Shown: one piece after another, positions 1 to 8,175 of the stretch
Position numbering within the stretch: position 1 is the first letter of the stretch
Layout: each line of letters starts with the position of its first letter
Assembly (NCBI GenBank): GCA_035403355.1
Contig: DAONFA010000031.1
Coordinates: 14,681 to 27,756 of the forward strand
From: Candidatus Cloacimonas sp.
GTDB taxonomy: Bacteria; Cloacimonadota; Cloacimonadia; Cloacimonadales; Cloacimonadaceae
Length of the DNA: 13,076 nt
Direction: 5' to 3'
Translations under genes and position numbers: made by a program
Notes under the pieces: generated by a model
The model's database searches: none
The model's input: the letters and a program-made list of their open reading frames with translations, nothing else
What the model was told of the DNA's origin: nothing

Positions 1-308
1 AACAAATTGCGGCAACGAAAATGCCTGCTTACTTTTGAACGACAAGATGTCGTTCCTCCGGAGGGTTGACCTCCTGGTCAACCCACCTCTTACGCTTGAT
101 TTTCTTACCGATAAAATTGAGGTAACGGAACATCTGGGTTTTCCACTAAACGACGAGGACTTCGTTTTTCCGAAGAAACAAATTGCGGCAACGAAAATGC
201 CTGCTTACTTTTGAACGACAAGATGTCGTTCTTCCGGAAAAGAACAAATTGAGGTAACGGAACATCTGGGTTCCCACTAAACGACGAGGACGTCGTTTTT
301 CCGGAAGA
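1..308. repeat. Tandem array of alternating 66-69 bp hairpin units
   Basis: Two related unit types alternate. Type A is at 1-60 and 177-236 (59 of 60 bases identical). Type B is at 114-176 and 246-308 (a few differences). Both open with AAATTG-GG-AACG and carry a short hairpin: GAACGACA/TGTCGTTC at 37-55 and 213-231, AAACGACG/CGTCGTTT at 279-298. The B copy at about 145-165 has a weakened stem. Units are joined by the palindromes CCTCCGGAGG (55-64) and TTCCGGAA (232-239, 299-306). The window starts inside the array, so its full length is unknown. Translation on the minus strand gives a repeated NPDVPLPQF-like peptide, but no ribosome binding site or protein family supports a gene. I read it as a non-coding dispersed repeat. 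Confidence 0.8.
63..84. other. Perfect 9 bp inverted repeat inside the tandem array
   Basis: GGGTTGACC (63-71), a 4-base TCCT loop, then GGTCAACCC (76-84) form a perfect stable hairpin. It sits in the 53-base stretch that interrupts the first A and B units (61-113) and is absent between the later units. That suggests an insertion or an extra element within the array. There is no T-run on either side, so it does not look like a classical intrinsic terminator. Confidence 0.6.
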
Positions 309-378
309 AAAAATAGTATCTTGCAACATCGTTACCACCGTAAACCCATCGTAAACATCACGATGCAAGCACTGGGAT

Positions 379-558
379 GTTTTGACTTACAATTTTCACC
401 TGCCTTCAATGAAACCACATCCCACACTTATAGTTCACTTACAACCGCATTCTTGCTGGTCTGAAATCCGAAAAATTGTGAGTTAAAACAAAAAGCATAC
501 ACCCTTCCAACCCAGCAATCAATCAACCACTATTTACTCAGTATAGAACAACAACACC
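379..558 (-). repeat. Copy 1 of a 130-180 bp repeat (inverted arm)
   Basis: This stretch matches the reverse complement of about 893-1070 over roughly 180 bases, with scattered substitutions and small indels. Shared blocks include GTTTTGACTTACAATTTTCA, ACTTACAACCGC, AAAATTGTGAGTTAAAACA, ACACCCTTCCAACCCA and ATCAATCAACCAC. It forms the left arm of a large inverted repeat enclosing about 335 bases (559-892). No ORF here resembles a protein. It may be the remains of a non-autonomous mobile element or an intergenic repeat family. Confidence 0.75.
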
Positions 559-892
559 ATTAAACGGAAAAATACCCTCTGGTGTTTTTATCATTTTTCT
601 CTTTCAAAATTCGTTGTTTATCAATTCCTGTTTTTTAGCGTTATGCGGCTAATGAGATTCCCGTATCATTCCCATATCGCGATACGGGAACGATACCGGA
701 GTCATATTGGAGGGTTACGGATAAAATTCCGGAAATTCTTTGGGAAGGAGAAATAGTTAGTTTGCTAATAACTTGTCGTGTATTGAGATAGCAGAATATT
801 GCGGCAAATAAAAAGGGTACAGACCTGGTTTTTGAATTATTTTGTGGTTGGGGGTTATATTTTTGTCCGGTTTCGTGTAATCGCATTTGGGG
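559..892. other. Gene-free spacer between inverted repeat arms
   Basis: Apart from the 44 bp palindrome at 658-701 I see nothing recognisable. Short ORFs on both strands overlap the repeats, have no plausible ribosome binding site with protein-like composition, and look spurious. There is no transposase fragment, so an intact insertion sequence is not supported. Confidence 0.5.
658..701. repeat. 44 bp palindrome built of four 11-mers
   Basis: Four 11-base units lie end to end: TTCCCGTATCA (658-668), TTCCCATATCG (669-679), CGATACGGGAA (680-690) and CGATACCGGAG (691-701). The first two point one way and the last two are their reverse complements, with the dyad axis between 679 and 680. The inner pair matches at 10 of 11 positions and the outer pair at about 8 of 11. 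The same bases also allow a perfect 10 bp stem (658-667 with 681-690). It could be a multi-site protein-binding region or the core of a repetitive extragenic palindrome. Function unknown. It lies midway in the interval between the inverted arms 379-558 and 893-1070. Confidence 0.65.
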
Positions 893-1070
893 GTTGTCCT
901 TCTATACCGTGTAAAGAGTGGTTGATTGATAGTTGGGTTGGAAGGGTGTGTGCTTTCTGTTTTAACTCACAATTTTTCAGTTGGGAAACCGTTTGTAGAG
1001 CGGTTGTAAGTGAATATAAACTATAGGGATGTGGTTTCATAGAAGGCAGGTGAAAATTGTAAGTCAAAAC
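893..1070 (+). repeat. Copy 2 of the 130-180 bp repeat
   Basis: This is the right arm of the inverted repeat with 379-558. Its last 129 bases (951-1079, including the junction) are repeated directly at 1082-1210 with only about five substitutions and a period of 131 bases. The unit itself has inverted ends: ACTCACAATTTTTC near its start and GTGAAAATTGTAAGT near its end. No coding function is evident. Confidence 0.75.
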
Positions 1071-1081
1071 CTACCTCCGCC

Positions 1082-1210
1082 TGCTTTCTGTTTTAACTCA
1101 CAATTTTTCGGTTGGGAAACTGGTTGTAGAGCGGTTGTAAGTGAATATAAACTATAGGGATGTGGTTTCATTGAAGGCAGGTGAAAATTGTAAGTCAAAA
1201 CCTACCTCCG
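1082..1210 (+). repeat. Copy 3 of the repeat, tandem to copy 2
   Basis: A direct, nearly identical copy of 951-1079, running from TGCTTTCTGTTTTAACTCAC to CCTACCTCCG. The low divergence between these two copies compared with the inverted copy at 379-558 points to a recent local duplication. A small palindrome, CGTAAATTTTACG (1218-1230), follows directly. Confidence 0.8.
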
Positions 1211-1271
1211 GGTACATCGTAAATTTTACGAGTGGTTTACGCCTCCATCGCTATCAATGTGTCCATCTTCC

Positions 1272-1385
1272 GGCTTTCCCAGAGTAACAAAATCTCAGCA
1301 ACTCAAACTACCGGAGGGCAGAGCTACAGCGAGCTCTGGCTACTGGCTTTCCAAGAGTAACAATATCCCAGCAACTTAAACTACT
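1272..1385 (+). repeat. 41 bp direct repeat pair with hairpin between
   Basis: The segment at 1272-1312, starting GGCTTTCC-AGAGTAACAA, recurs at 1345-1385 with four or five differences; the period is 73 bases. Between the copies lies a hairpin, CAGAGCT (1319-1325) pairing with AGCTCTG (1332-1338). The remaining bases to 1440 hold no gene and only a weak terminator candidate for the leftward gene that ends at 1441. Confidence 0.6.
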
Positions 1386-1440
1386 CTTTTTTTTAAAAAC
1401 AGGGGTATCTGTGAACAGCTCTATCGGTATTAGGGCACTA

Positions 1441-4400
1441 TTATTTCATCAGCAACATTTTCTTTACGCAGCTATAGTTTTTGCTCTCCAAACGGTAGAA
1501 ATACATTCCTGAAGCAACATTACGGTTGTAATTATCTTTCCCGTTCCAAACAATTTGATGCATTCCGGCAGGTAAAACGCCGTTAACCAGAGTATTCACC
1601 AATTGCCCTTTAATATTGAACACGGAAATTCTTGTCGGTGCTGATTCTTTCAAAGTGAATCTGATTATGGTTTCAGGATTGAAAGGATTGGGATAGTTAT
1701 TGAGCAATCGGGTAACGAGGGCAGGATTTTCCGGGTCTTCATTATCAGTGAGATAATGGTAGTGCAAAATTTCGCATGGCAAGCTGCTGCCTTGTTCATA
1801 AACACATACCACATAGAAATAATAGTCCGTCCCCAAGTTCTCAAAGGTCTCGGTATAAAAAGGCAAAGCAGTAATTGCTACGGATGCAAAAGTGCCGGCA
1901 TTAATTCTGCGGAAGATTTCATAGTGCATTAAAGGATATTCCGTTAGTTCCGGAGGATTCCAGCTAAGGGTTAAAACACTGTTGGAAACGCTTGCCGAAA
2001 GTCCTGTAACAGGAGCAAAATAACCCAGATAAAAATCCTGCTGGGCAGAAGGATTTGCCAAAGAAATCGTAATCGCTGAGGAAGTTGAATCCCGATAGCC
2101 ACCTGCGCAAGCTGATAAAGAATGCACACCGATAGGTAGATAGATAGTATAATGCCCTTCCGCATCAGGATGAGTAATCCAGGAATTAGCATTTTGCACA
2201 TTTACTTTACTAAAATCAATATCGGGATTTCCACTTGTTACTATTCCGGAGACATTTCCTGCAAATTCAATAAAACCTGTAGTACGAACATCATCTATAA
2301 ACCATCCATCTCCCGTAACACCCCCATCGCTGGCAAAAGTGAAACGGAATTGAACATTTTGATTGGCATAACCGCTTAAATTGAAACGCGCAAAAACCCA
2401 TCCGCCGCTGTTTCCGTCATAACCCGGTCCGCTTAAAGCACTTATCCCTGTGGTAGGATATCCTCCTTCAGGGGTAATTAAAATCCAGCTTGAGCCGCCA
2501 TTAGTGGAAATTTTTACATTTCCTCCATCATAACTTGCTTCTGTATTGTAATAATGCCAAAATTCCAGCATAAAATTGGTGCCGATATAAACAGCTGGAG
2601 TTGTTAGCTGATAATTAGCATAATTAGGATATTGACTATTCAAGCGGGTTCCCCAAACATTAGTTCCGGAATGAGCTCCGGCAACGGAAGAAACACCCCA
2701 TTCCCAACCGTTGGATACAGGATTGGGAACAAAATTGCCGTTATTATTTTCAAAATCAGCATTCATTCCGGTAGTCCCTATGCTCAATAAAAATTGTTCA
2801 TTATGCACGCTGGTAAGATCAGCCAAATAGGTAAGATAGAAGGTTAAATTATTCCCTACAATCACATTTGAAGAAACAGTAATATTATACACTGCCTGAC
2901 ATATTGCCCCTGCAGGTAATGAAGAAATAATGCAGGAACTGTTATGAATAGTAACAAATTCCGAAAGACAAGTGATTGTCCCGCTTATATTAGTAGCAGA
3001 AACAGGAGTATTATTAACAAAATTGACTATCAAATCCAGCGTTTCACCTGGTTCAATAAGCCCGTTTCCATTTCCCGAATTACTATCATTCATATACATT
3101 CCGGTATATTGAATATCTGCTTTATGCACAGTAAAATGAACAGGAATATCCCAGCTGTTATTTACAATGCTGATATGCAAAGAAAGGGAAATATCAGTGT
3201 TATCGGGACAAGTATCACCAATTTGAAGAATAAGCGGAGTATTATTGACTGCGGTGGAATCCCCTGCAATATTATTATAGTTGCTAACAGCATTAATAAG
3301 CGTAGCATTTATGCTTTCACAGGATGCAATCAGCTGAACTTGAGTAGCGGTATTTATTCCCATATTCAACAATTCCACACCTACCTCAATTTCTTCTCCC
3401 GGTTCAGCTATTTGATTCCGATTGGCATCATTGATAATTACTTCTTTTAGAATTAGATGCGGTGCCTCATATAAAACCGGAGCAGTAGTAATCAGCAATG
3501 CAGAAGAACTTGTTATAGTAGCTGCTGCATTGGCATATTGATTGTTAAAACTATATTCCAGACCAACGGCATTGGTATGATCTTTAATTCCGATAGTGCA
3601 GAAATTGCCATGAGTAGGAGAGTATCCTCCCTGCCCGATATCAACATTATTAAAATCCTGATACTGAAATTTAACCATTCCCTGCCCCATTGAGGTAGGA
3701 TAGAAAACAGGATCATAAAAAATAACTTCAAAGGTCTCCAGAGAAGAACGGTTATAGCCATTGCGCATTTTGTAATATTCAATTATAAAATAATGATTCT
3801 GGCTATCATAATATTGATATATTCCAGCATCACTAATCAAACAAAGATCATCCCAGAAAGGAGCAAGCATTGGTGAAGGTCCGTAGCCACCGGGAAGATG
3901 ATAGTTCCGAAATTCGCCATTTGCGGTGAATCCCATAACAATAAAGCCATTTACGCAAACTGTAATTTGATTGTAGTCAATGCCGTAAAAAGGAAAAGTG
4001 AACGGTAAATTTATTTGCTGTAAAGTAACCGCCCCGGTTTGATCTCCTTCGTCACCTGTAGTACCGGGATCGGAAAAAGCGGTAATTTTTGTTCCCGCTC
4101 CCCCCAGAGAAGGATTGATTTCTATCCAGTTATAAACAGGACAATCAGGATATGCGGTATCGGTTATGTCATAAATAAAATAGCCATAAGCATCAGGTCC
4201 TAAAGGAGTGTGCGAATTAACCTGTCCTATTTGAATATTGAAATCGGTATATTGATCAAAACCCCATTCGTTATAGAGATGCAAACGCAAAGGCATTTGC
4301 ATTCCGGGAATCAATAAAGCGCGGGCAAAAACAGTAAAACCTTCCACTGTGTTACCCAAACTGTTACCCAAAATAGAACCGATATAAGATGTAGAATCCG

Positions 4401-6903
4401 AAACCGTAAGCAAATCATTCAAAGAAGATAATTCGCCATATAAATCAAAGACAGGAGCTATAGAGTTATTTTTAATAGTTAAAGAAAGCAAACCGGCTTC
4501 ACCAGGATCAAGAAAACTATCACTTCCGGCAGTTACAAAATAATTCTGCACAATCGGCATAGCATTATAAATAACCGTGTGAAACACTATAGTATATACA
4601 TTCCGGTCAGCTGTTGTTAATTGCAAAGTAAAACGCACACTATGCTGAGCAGGAATGTTGTTTACAATACTGAAAGTAAAAACAGAATTAGACCAAAGCG
4701 TAGCATTACTGTTAATTGCCCCAAAACTGCTTTCAGAATTTAAAATGGTGATATAAGGATCATCAGCTGATAGAACGGCAGTAGTGGAAGAGATGGCAGC
4801 TGCAGTAGTATTTTTAATTTCCAGGTTTAGAGCTATGGTTTCTCCAGCAGTAGCAAAACTATCGCCATTCCCGTAACTTCCGTTAGTGCCGTCATCAATA
4901 ATTATTTTGCTGAGATACACCAGTGAACCGTTAGTATCAATGCTCACAACTTTCTGGAGGGGTTTGAAATTGTGCTTGGAAACAGTAACGGTCAGCTCAT
5001 TTAAAATCCCTCCTGAAATATTGAGCGTTGCTTTTCCTTCGCTATCCGTAAAACCTTTGCCTACAATAAAATTCTGTCCAGAGCTGGAAAGTGTTACAGT
5101 GGCATTTTCAACTCCCGCTCCGAAAGAATCTGTCACCTCCACATCCAAGAGATTACTGCCCAAAGCTAAACTATCGGCACAAGTGAGGTTAAAAACATCA
5201 GGAATTTGAGTAAAGACCTCCACTGTAGGGTCTCCCATTAAATTACACCAATGGGCAAAATAATTTGCTTCATTATCGTGAACCGAACCATAGACCTTTT
5301 TAATATACAATTTGGCATTTAACAGCGCTTCTCCCATACTGTGCATTCCATAAGTAAAAATCCCGTCATAAATTCCCGCATTCAAACAATTGTTAAAAGT
5401 AGTATGAGTTCCACTTGTGGACATTCCGATTGCTGTTATTGCTCCTGCAGGAGCTGCTGAAGTTCCTAAACGGATAAATGATTCAGTTGTGGCAGTACCG
5501 TTTTCAAAATTACCGGTACCGCAGGTAAGAATTGTAGAATGAGGAAGCTTATTGCCATTGATTAAACTGCCGGAAGGTTCCCAACCGCTCATATTAATAT
5601 AACCGCGATAATTAAAAAAGGATACGCCCTGGTTAATACCGCTATTAATATATGTGGGAAAACCGCTGGCATAATTCTCCAGAAAAGTATAATCGGGATT
5701 GGTTCTAACAGCCATTTCCTTGATGAATTTATTTACATAGATGGTAGAAATTCCGCTTTGACTGGTGTCTCCAATCAGCAACATTTTATTCAACCAGGCA
5801 CCTGCATTTCCTGATACATTGATATTCTTTTCCACGGCGTAAATTTTGGCAAACAGCACATCCAGCTGACTAAGGTTTTCCGCTGAGATTCTACCGATAA
5901 AAGCATCTCCCAAATAGTCGTTACCAACTAAAAAAGTATAGGGATAATCCCCTTTACCTCCATAACTGGACATTTGTTCAGTATATGTAGGAATAGCATA
6001 ACTTCCGTTTGTATCACCTAAAAGGATAATAAAATCGGGACGCGTTGAAGGATTATTATATTGAGATTGAATGTAATTATGTATCGCTTGGGTAGAACTT
6101 CCCCCGGTTTCAACTGTGCTTGCAATGTTCACTTCATAGCCCTTCTGCCTTTTCCAGGTAACAAATTCATTCAGTTTGGCAATAAAAATAGCATCCGTAT
6201 TGTTTCCGTAAATAAGTAATATTCTGGCAGATTGAGGAGCCATCATTGCATCCCGGTAATAAGCAAAATTGGCAATCATTGATTCATACAGATTGGTGAA
6301 CGCATAAGAATAGCCATTGTAATTCTCCATCTCGTTGCTGCCAGGTCTATCTTTAATCTCAATTTCTATGTCCAGCTGTTTCTGTATTTTCAGTTCCTGC
6401 GTTTCTGCCAGATATTGAACCGGATTAAGATTAATCTGCACTACCCTGAAATCACGGATAACTTGTGGTTCACTGTAGTTATAACTGCTTGCCGGATATA
6501 AAGAAGCACTGCTATAAGCAGCTCTGTTATAAGCAAAAGAGGACTCCTGCTCTTCTGTAGCAAAAACCGGTTTGGGCACTAAACCCTGTTTTGTAATAAC
6601 TTCGCCACCGGTAACTTTTACTTCAATATCTCCTTTAGGAGGAATAGCAATCCAGGCGGAAAAAACAGGCAATTCAGGATAACCTGTTTCGGCTGTAACA
6701 CTTGCACCCGGCATACTTAGAGCTTTAAAAACGCTTCTTTCCGTAGCTTCAATCTGCAATTCGGGAACCTGCAACTGCAGCTTTATTTTTTCTGCATCCT
6801 GAGAAACCACTCTAAGCGGTTTTTCTGCAGGGAGAAATGATTCGGCAAATAACACACTGACCATACACATCAGAATTAGAACGGCGATTTTGCTTGTTTT
6901 CAT
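1441..6903 (-). CDS. Giant gingipain-like (peptidase C25) protein with T9SS type A sorting domain
   Basis: The 1820-residue product is a probable exported or surface protein. A signal peptide covers about residues 1-21 (Lys-rich start, hydrophobic core, VLFA-ES cleavage region). A gingipain-type propeptide region follows (about 30-220), then a C25-like domain (about 225-565; GDTNG near 297 and GDPT near 557 fit the fold) and an Ig-like domain (about 570-655). Next are two blocks with a PGE/AGE Ig-like motif (660-920), an FTFPFYG-containing domain (about 920-1140), two more PGE blocks (about 1145-1390), a MAM-like or immune-inhibitor-like jelly-roll (about 1393-1548), a carboxypeptidase-regulatory-like domain (about 1549-1628), fibronectin III (about 1629-1730) and a C-terminal NYPNPFNP sorting/FlgD-like domain (1736-1820). 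The catalytic Cys appears kept (C461 in TCGTGNF), but the GHG-type His position reads RGY (Y435), so protease activity is doubtful. The start ATG is followed directly by the signal peptide; its ribosome site is weak (AAAGG, distant). The domain calls are by eye. Confidence 0.85.
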   Translation of the reverse strand: MKTSKIAVLILMCMVSVLFAESFLPAEKPLRVVSQDAEKIKLQLQVPELQIEATERSVFKALSMPGASVTAETGYPELPVFSAWIAIPPKGDIEVKVTGGEVITKQGLVPKPVFATEEQESSFAYNRAAYSSASLYPASSYNYSEPQVIRDFRVVQINLNPVQYLAETQELKIQKQLDIEIEIKDRPGSNEMENYNGYSYAFTNLYESMIANFAYYRDAMMAPQSARILLIYGNNTDAIFIAKLNEFVTWKRQKGYEVNIASTVETGGSSTQAIHNYIQSQYNNPSTRPDFIILLGDTNGSYAIPTYTEQMSSYGGKGDYPYTFLVGNDYLGDAFIGRISAENLSQLDVLFAKIYAVEKNINVSGNAGAWLNKMLLIGDTSQSGISTIYVNKFIKEMAVRTNPDYTFLENYASGFPTYINSGINQGVSFFNYRGYINMSGWEPSGSLINGNKLPHSTILTCGTGNFENGTATTESFIRLGTSAAPAGAITAIGMSTSGTHTTFNNCLNAGIYDGIFTYGMHSMGEALLNAKLYIKKVYGSVHDNEANYFAHWCNLMGDPTVEVFTQIPDVFNLTCADSLALGSNLLDVEVTDSFGAGVENATVTLSSSGQNFIVGKGFTDSEGKATLNISGGILNELTVTVSKHNFKPLQKVVSIDTNGSLVYLSKIIIDDGTNGSYGNGDSFATAGETIALNLEIKNTTAAAISSTTAVLSADDPYITILNSESSFGAINSNATLWSNSVFTFSIVNNIPAQHSVRFTLQLTTADRNVYTIVFHTVIYNAMPIVQNYFVTAGSDSFLDPGEAGLLSLTIKNNSIAPVFDLYGELSSLNDLLTVSDSTSYIGSILGNSLGNTVEGFTVFARALLIPGMQMPLRLHLYNEWGFDQYTDFNIQIGQVNSHTPLGPDAYGYFIYDITDTAYPDCPVYNWIEINPSLGGAGTKITAFSDPGTTGDEGDQTGAVTLQQINLPFTFPFYGIDYNQITVCVNGFIVMGFTANGEFRNYHLPGGYGPSPMLAPFWDDLCLISDAGIYQYYDSQNHYFIIEYYKMRNGYNRSSLETFEVIFYDPVFYPTSMGQGMVKFQYQDFNNVDIGQGGYSPTHGNFCTIGIKDHTNAVGLEYSFNNQYANAAATITSSSALLITTAPVLYEAPHLILKEVIINDANRNQIAEPGEEIEVGVELLNMGINTATQVQLIASCESINATLINAVSNYNNIAGDSTAVNNTPLILQIGDTCPDNTDISLSLHISIVNNSWDIPVHFTVHKADIQYTGMYMNDSNSGNGNGLIEPGETLDLIVNFVNNTPVSATNISGTITCLSEFVTIHNSSCIISSLPAGAICQAVYNITVSSNVIVGNNLTFYLTYLADLTSVHNEQFLLSIGTTGMNADFENNNGNFVPNPVSNGWEWGVSSVAGAHSGTNVWGTRLNSQYPNYANYQLTTPAVYIGTNFMLEFWHYYNTEASYDGGNVKISTNGGSSWILITPEGGYPTTGISALSGPGYDGNSGGWVFARFNLSGYANQNVQFRFTFASDGGVTGDGWFIDDVRTTGFIEFAGNVSGIVTSGNPDIDFSKVNVQNANSWITHPDAEGHYTIYLPIGVHSLSACAGGYRDSTSSAITISLANPSAQQDFYLGYFAPVTGLSASVSNSVLTLSWNPPELTEYPLMHYEIFRRINAGTFASVAITALPFYTETFENLGTDYYFYVVCVYEQGSSLPCEILHYHYLTDNEDPENPALVTRLLNNYPNPFNPETIIRFTLKESAPTRISVFNIKGQLVNTLVNGVLPAGMHQIVWNGKDNYNRNVASGMYFYRLESKNYSCVKKMLLMK

Positions 6904-6930
6904 CTTAGGTGAACCTTTATTTTTATCTTA

Positions 6931-6976
6931 TATAAAAGAACCTGAAGTTAATCTTCCACATAGCTTCAGGTTCTTT
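6931..6976 (-). terminator. Intrinsic terminator after the lipoprotein gene
   Basis: A perfect 13 bp stem is formed by AAAGAACCTGAAG (6935-6947) and CTTCAGGTTCTTT (6964-6976) with a 16-base loop. Read on the minus strand it lies 27 bases past the stop codon at 7004, and the 3' arm runs into TTCTTTTATAT, a T-rich though not ideal tail. It separates the lipoprotein gene from the C25 gene, though partial read-through remains possible. Confidence 0.7.
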
Positions 6977-7003
6977 CCAAAATGCTTGAATCTTTTCATT
7001 TGG

Positions 7004-8026
7004 TTACTTTATTTCGTAGATAAGAATACCCTGATCGCGGGCTCCTACAACTAATTTATCATTCATAAATTTAACTGTATTGGTATAACCGCAAGAAGTT
7101 AAATGCTGCAGCAATTGCGGTTTAGAAGGATTGCTAATATCAAAAAGATAAATGCCTCCCGCTCCTGAAGAAAGAGCAAGTTTATTTCCCGAAACAGCAA
7201 GGGTAGTAGCATAGCCCGTAGTATCAAAAGTAAACAGCAATACCGGAGAGGCAGGATTGCTTACATCTACAATATGCAAACCGCTTTGACGACCCGCTAC
7301 ATAAGCTATATTACCACTAAGCTCAACTTTTTGGGCTTCTCCGCTTAAGTGAATATTGCCAACCAGATGACGGTCATTACGATCATAAATATATAAGCCA
7401 AGCTGCTCAGCTGCTATATATATGTAATTATCAGTCAATTTAAAGCCCGCAGCTGCTCCAGGAGAAATCGTAAAGGCATTGGCATTAAAGATTGTGCCGT
7501 CATAATAATCATATTTGAAATTTCCTTCAGCACAATAATTACAAGCCATTTTATAAGTTCCATGGGAAAAAGGAATAGGAGTTATTGCGAAAGCATCCAG
7601 GTCTTTTATACTACTTGTTCCCCCAATAAAATCCATCTTATAGATAAGGGAATCCTCATCGGTAGTATCAATTACTCTGATGGCATCCGTTTTTTCTGTA
7701 TCCACTAAAAACATAAAGTTATGCTCCGGAACTACCGCTACCTTCTTAATTCTGCCTAAAACCTTTTCACTGCCATCCTCAGCCCAAAATTCCGTAATCC
7801 ACTGTAAATGATAATCAGTTTTACTAATGCGGGAAATTCCACCCTGGTCTTGTGCCACATAAATATAGTTATCATCAATCTTAATATCCAAAGGGTTACC
7901 CACAACGGGTATAGCATTCCGCAAAGTAAGCCATTCCTCTTCCTGATATTCAGTATTTCTTTTGGCACATGAACTTAGCAATATCAAGGCAATAATTGCT
8001 AAGGTTAATATAGAGCTTTTAGGCAT
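7004..8026 (-). CDS. LVIVD-repeat beta-propeller lipoprotein
   Basis: The 340-residue product begins with a lipoprotein signal: a charged start, hydrophobic residues 6-17 and lipobox LSSC with the modifiable Cys at 20, so it is predicted to be membrane-anchored. The mature part contains propeller-like repeats of the LVIVD type, each a 'N-x-x-Y/L-V-A...G-L/I-x-I/L-x-D' segment: about 48-70, 195-217, 236-264, 278-305 and 318-338. The SNPASPVLL and SNPSKPQLL linkers are typical of the family. A CNYC motif (C162, C165) stands out in the middle. The start is supported by a strong ribosome site, GGGGAGGAAG, close upstream of the ATG. The gene lies between two terminators and is probably monocistronic. 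The substrate or partner is unknown; such propellers usually mediate binding. No enzymatic role is visible. Confidence 0.8.
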   Translation of the reverse strand: MPKSSILTLAIIALILLSSCAKRNTEYQEEEWLTLRNAIPVVGNPLDIKIDDNYIYVAQDQGGISRISKTDYHLQWITEFWAEDGSEKVLGRIKKVAVVPEHNFMFLVDTEKTDAIRVIDTTDEDSLIYKMDFIGGTSSIKDLDAFAITPIPFSHGTYKMACNYCAEGNFKYDYYDGTIFNANAFTISPGAAAGFKLTDNYIYIAAEQLGLYIYDRNDRHLVGNIHLSGEAQKVELSGNIAYVAGRQSGLHIVDVSNPASPVLLFTFDTTGYATTLAVSGNKLALSSGAGGIYLFDISNPSKPQLLQHLTSCGYTNTVKFMNDKLVVGARDQGILIYEIK

Positions 8027-8105
8027 TAACTTCCTCCCCTGCCTTTTTCTTCTTTACCTATTAGATAAAGCAAGAAGCATTCCGAAATTAAGAACTAAAT
8101 TCAGG

Positions 8106-8111
8106 ATTATA
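8106..8111 (-). promoter_or_regulatory. Candidate -10 box for the lipoprotein gene
   Basis: On the minus strand this reads TATAAT, an exact -10 consensus, about 80 bases upstream of the start codon at 8026. It lies just beyond the hcp terminator, as expected for a new transcription unit. No good -35 box is seen at the usual distance, where the terminator stem lies, so the call is tentative. Confidence 0.3.
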
Positions 8112-8119
8112 TATTGCAT

Positions 8120-8152
8120 AAAAGGAACTCTCTGCTTTTCACAGAGAGTTCC
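8120..8152 (-). terminator. Intrinsic terminator of the tetR-cupin-hcp operon
   Basis: GGAACTCTCTG (8124-8134) and CAGAGAGTTCC (8142-8152) form a perfect 11 bp stem with a 7-base loop. On the minus strand the stem is followed immediately by TTTTATG. It begins 23 bases past the hcp stop codon. This is the clearest rho-independent terminator in the window and marks the operon end. Confidence 0.88.
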
Positions 8153-8175
8153 AATCTGTGCAGAGTTGAAGTTTT

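Noticed and set aside
105..368. Minus-strand ORF with repeated NPDVPLPQF-like peptide
   Set aside because: The peptide repeat simply mirrors the DNA hairpin repeats; no ribosome site or known domain, and unit lengths alternate. A real repeat protein is not fully excluded.
641..1067. Overlapping small ORFs in the left repeat region
   Set aside because: They run through the inverted and direct repeats in both directions, with no family match and no convincing start.
379..1070. Insertion sequence
   Set aside because: Inverted arms are present, but the 335-base interior has no transposase or fragment of one and no target-site duplication was recognised.
1386..1440. Intrinsic terminator for the C25 gene
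   Set aside because: On the minus strand only a 4 bp stem (ACAG/CTGT) precedes TTTTT, too weak to call.
2944..3450. 168-codon plus-strand ORF inside the C25 gene
   Set aside because: It is antisense to an intact large gene whose domains are recognisable, and the translation has no domain or signal; a shadow ORF.
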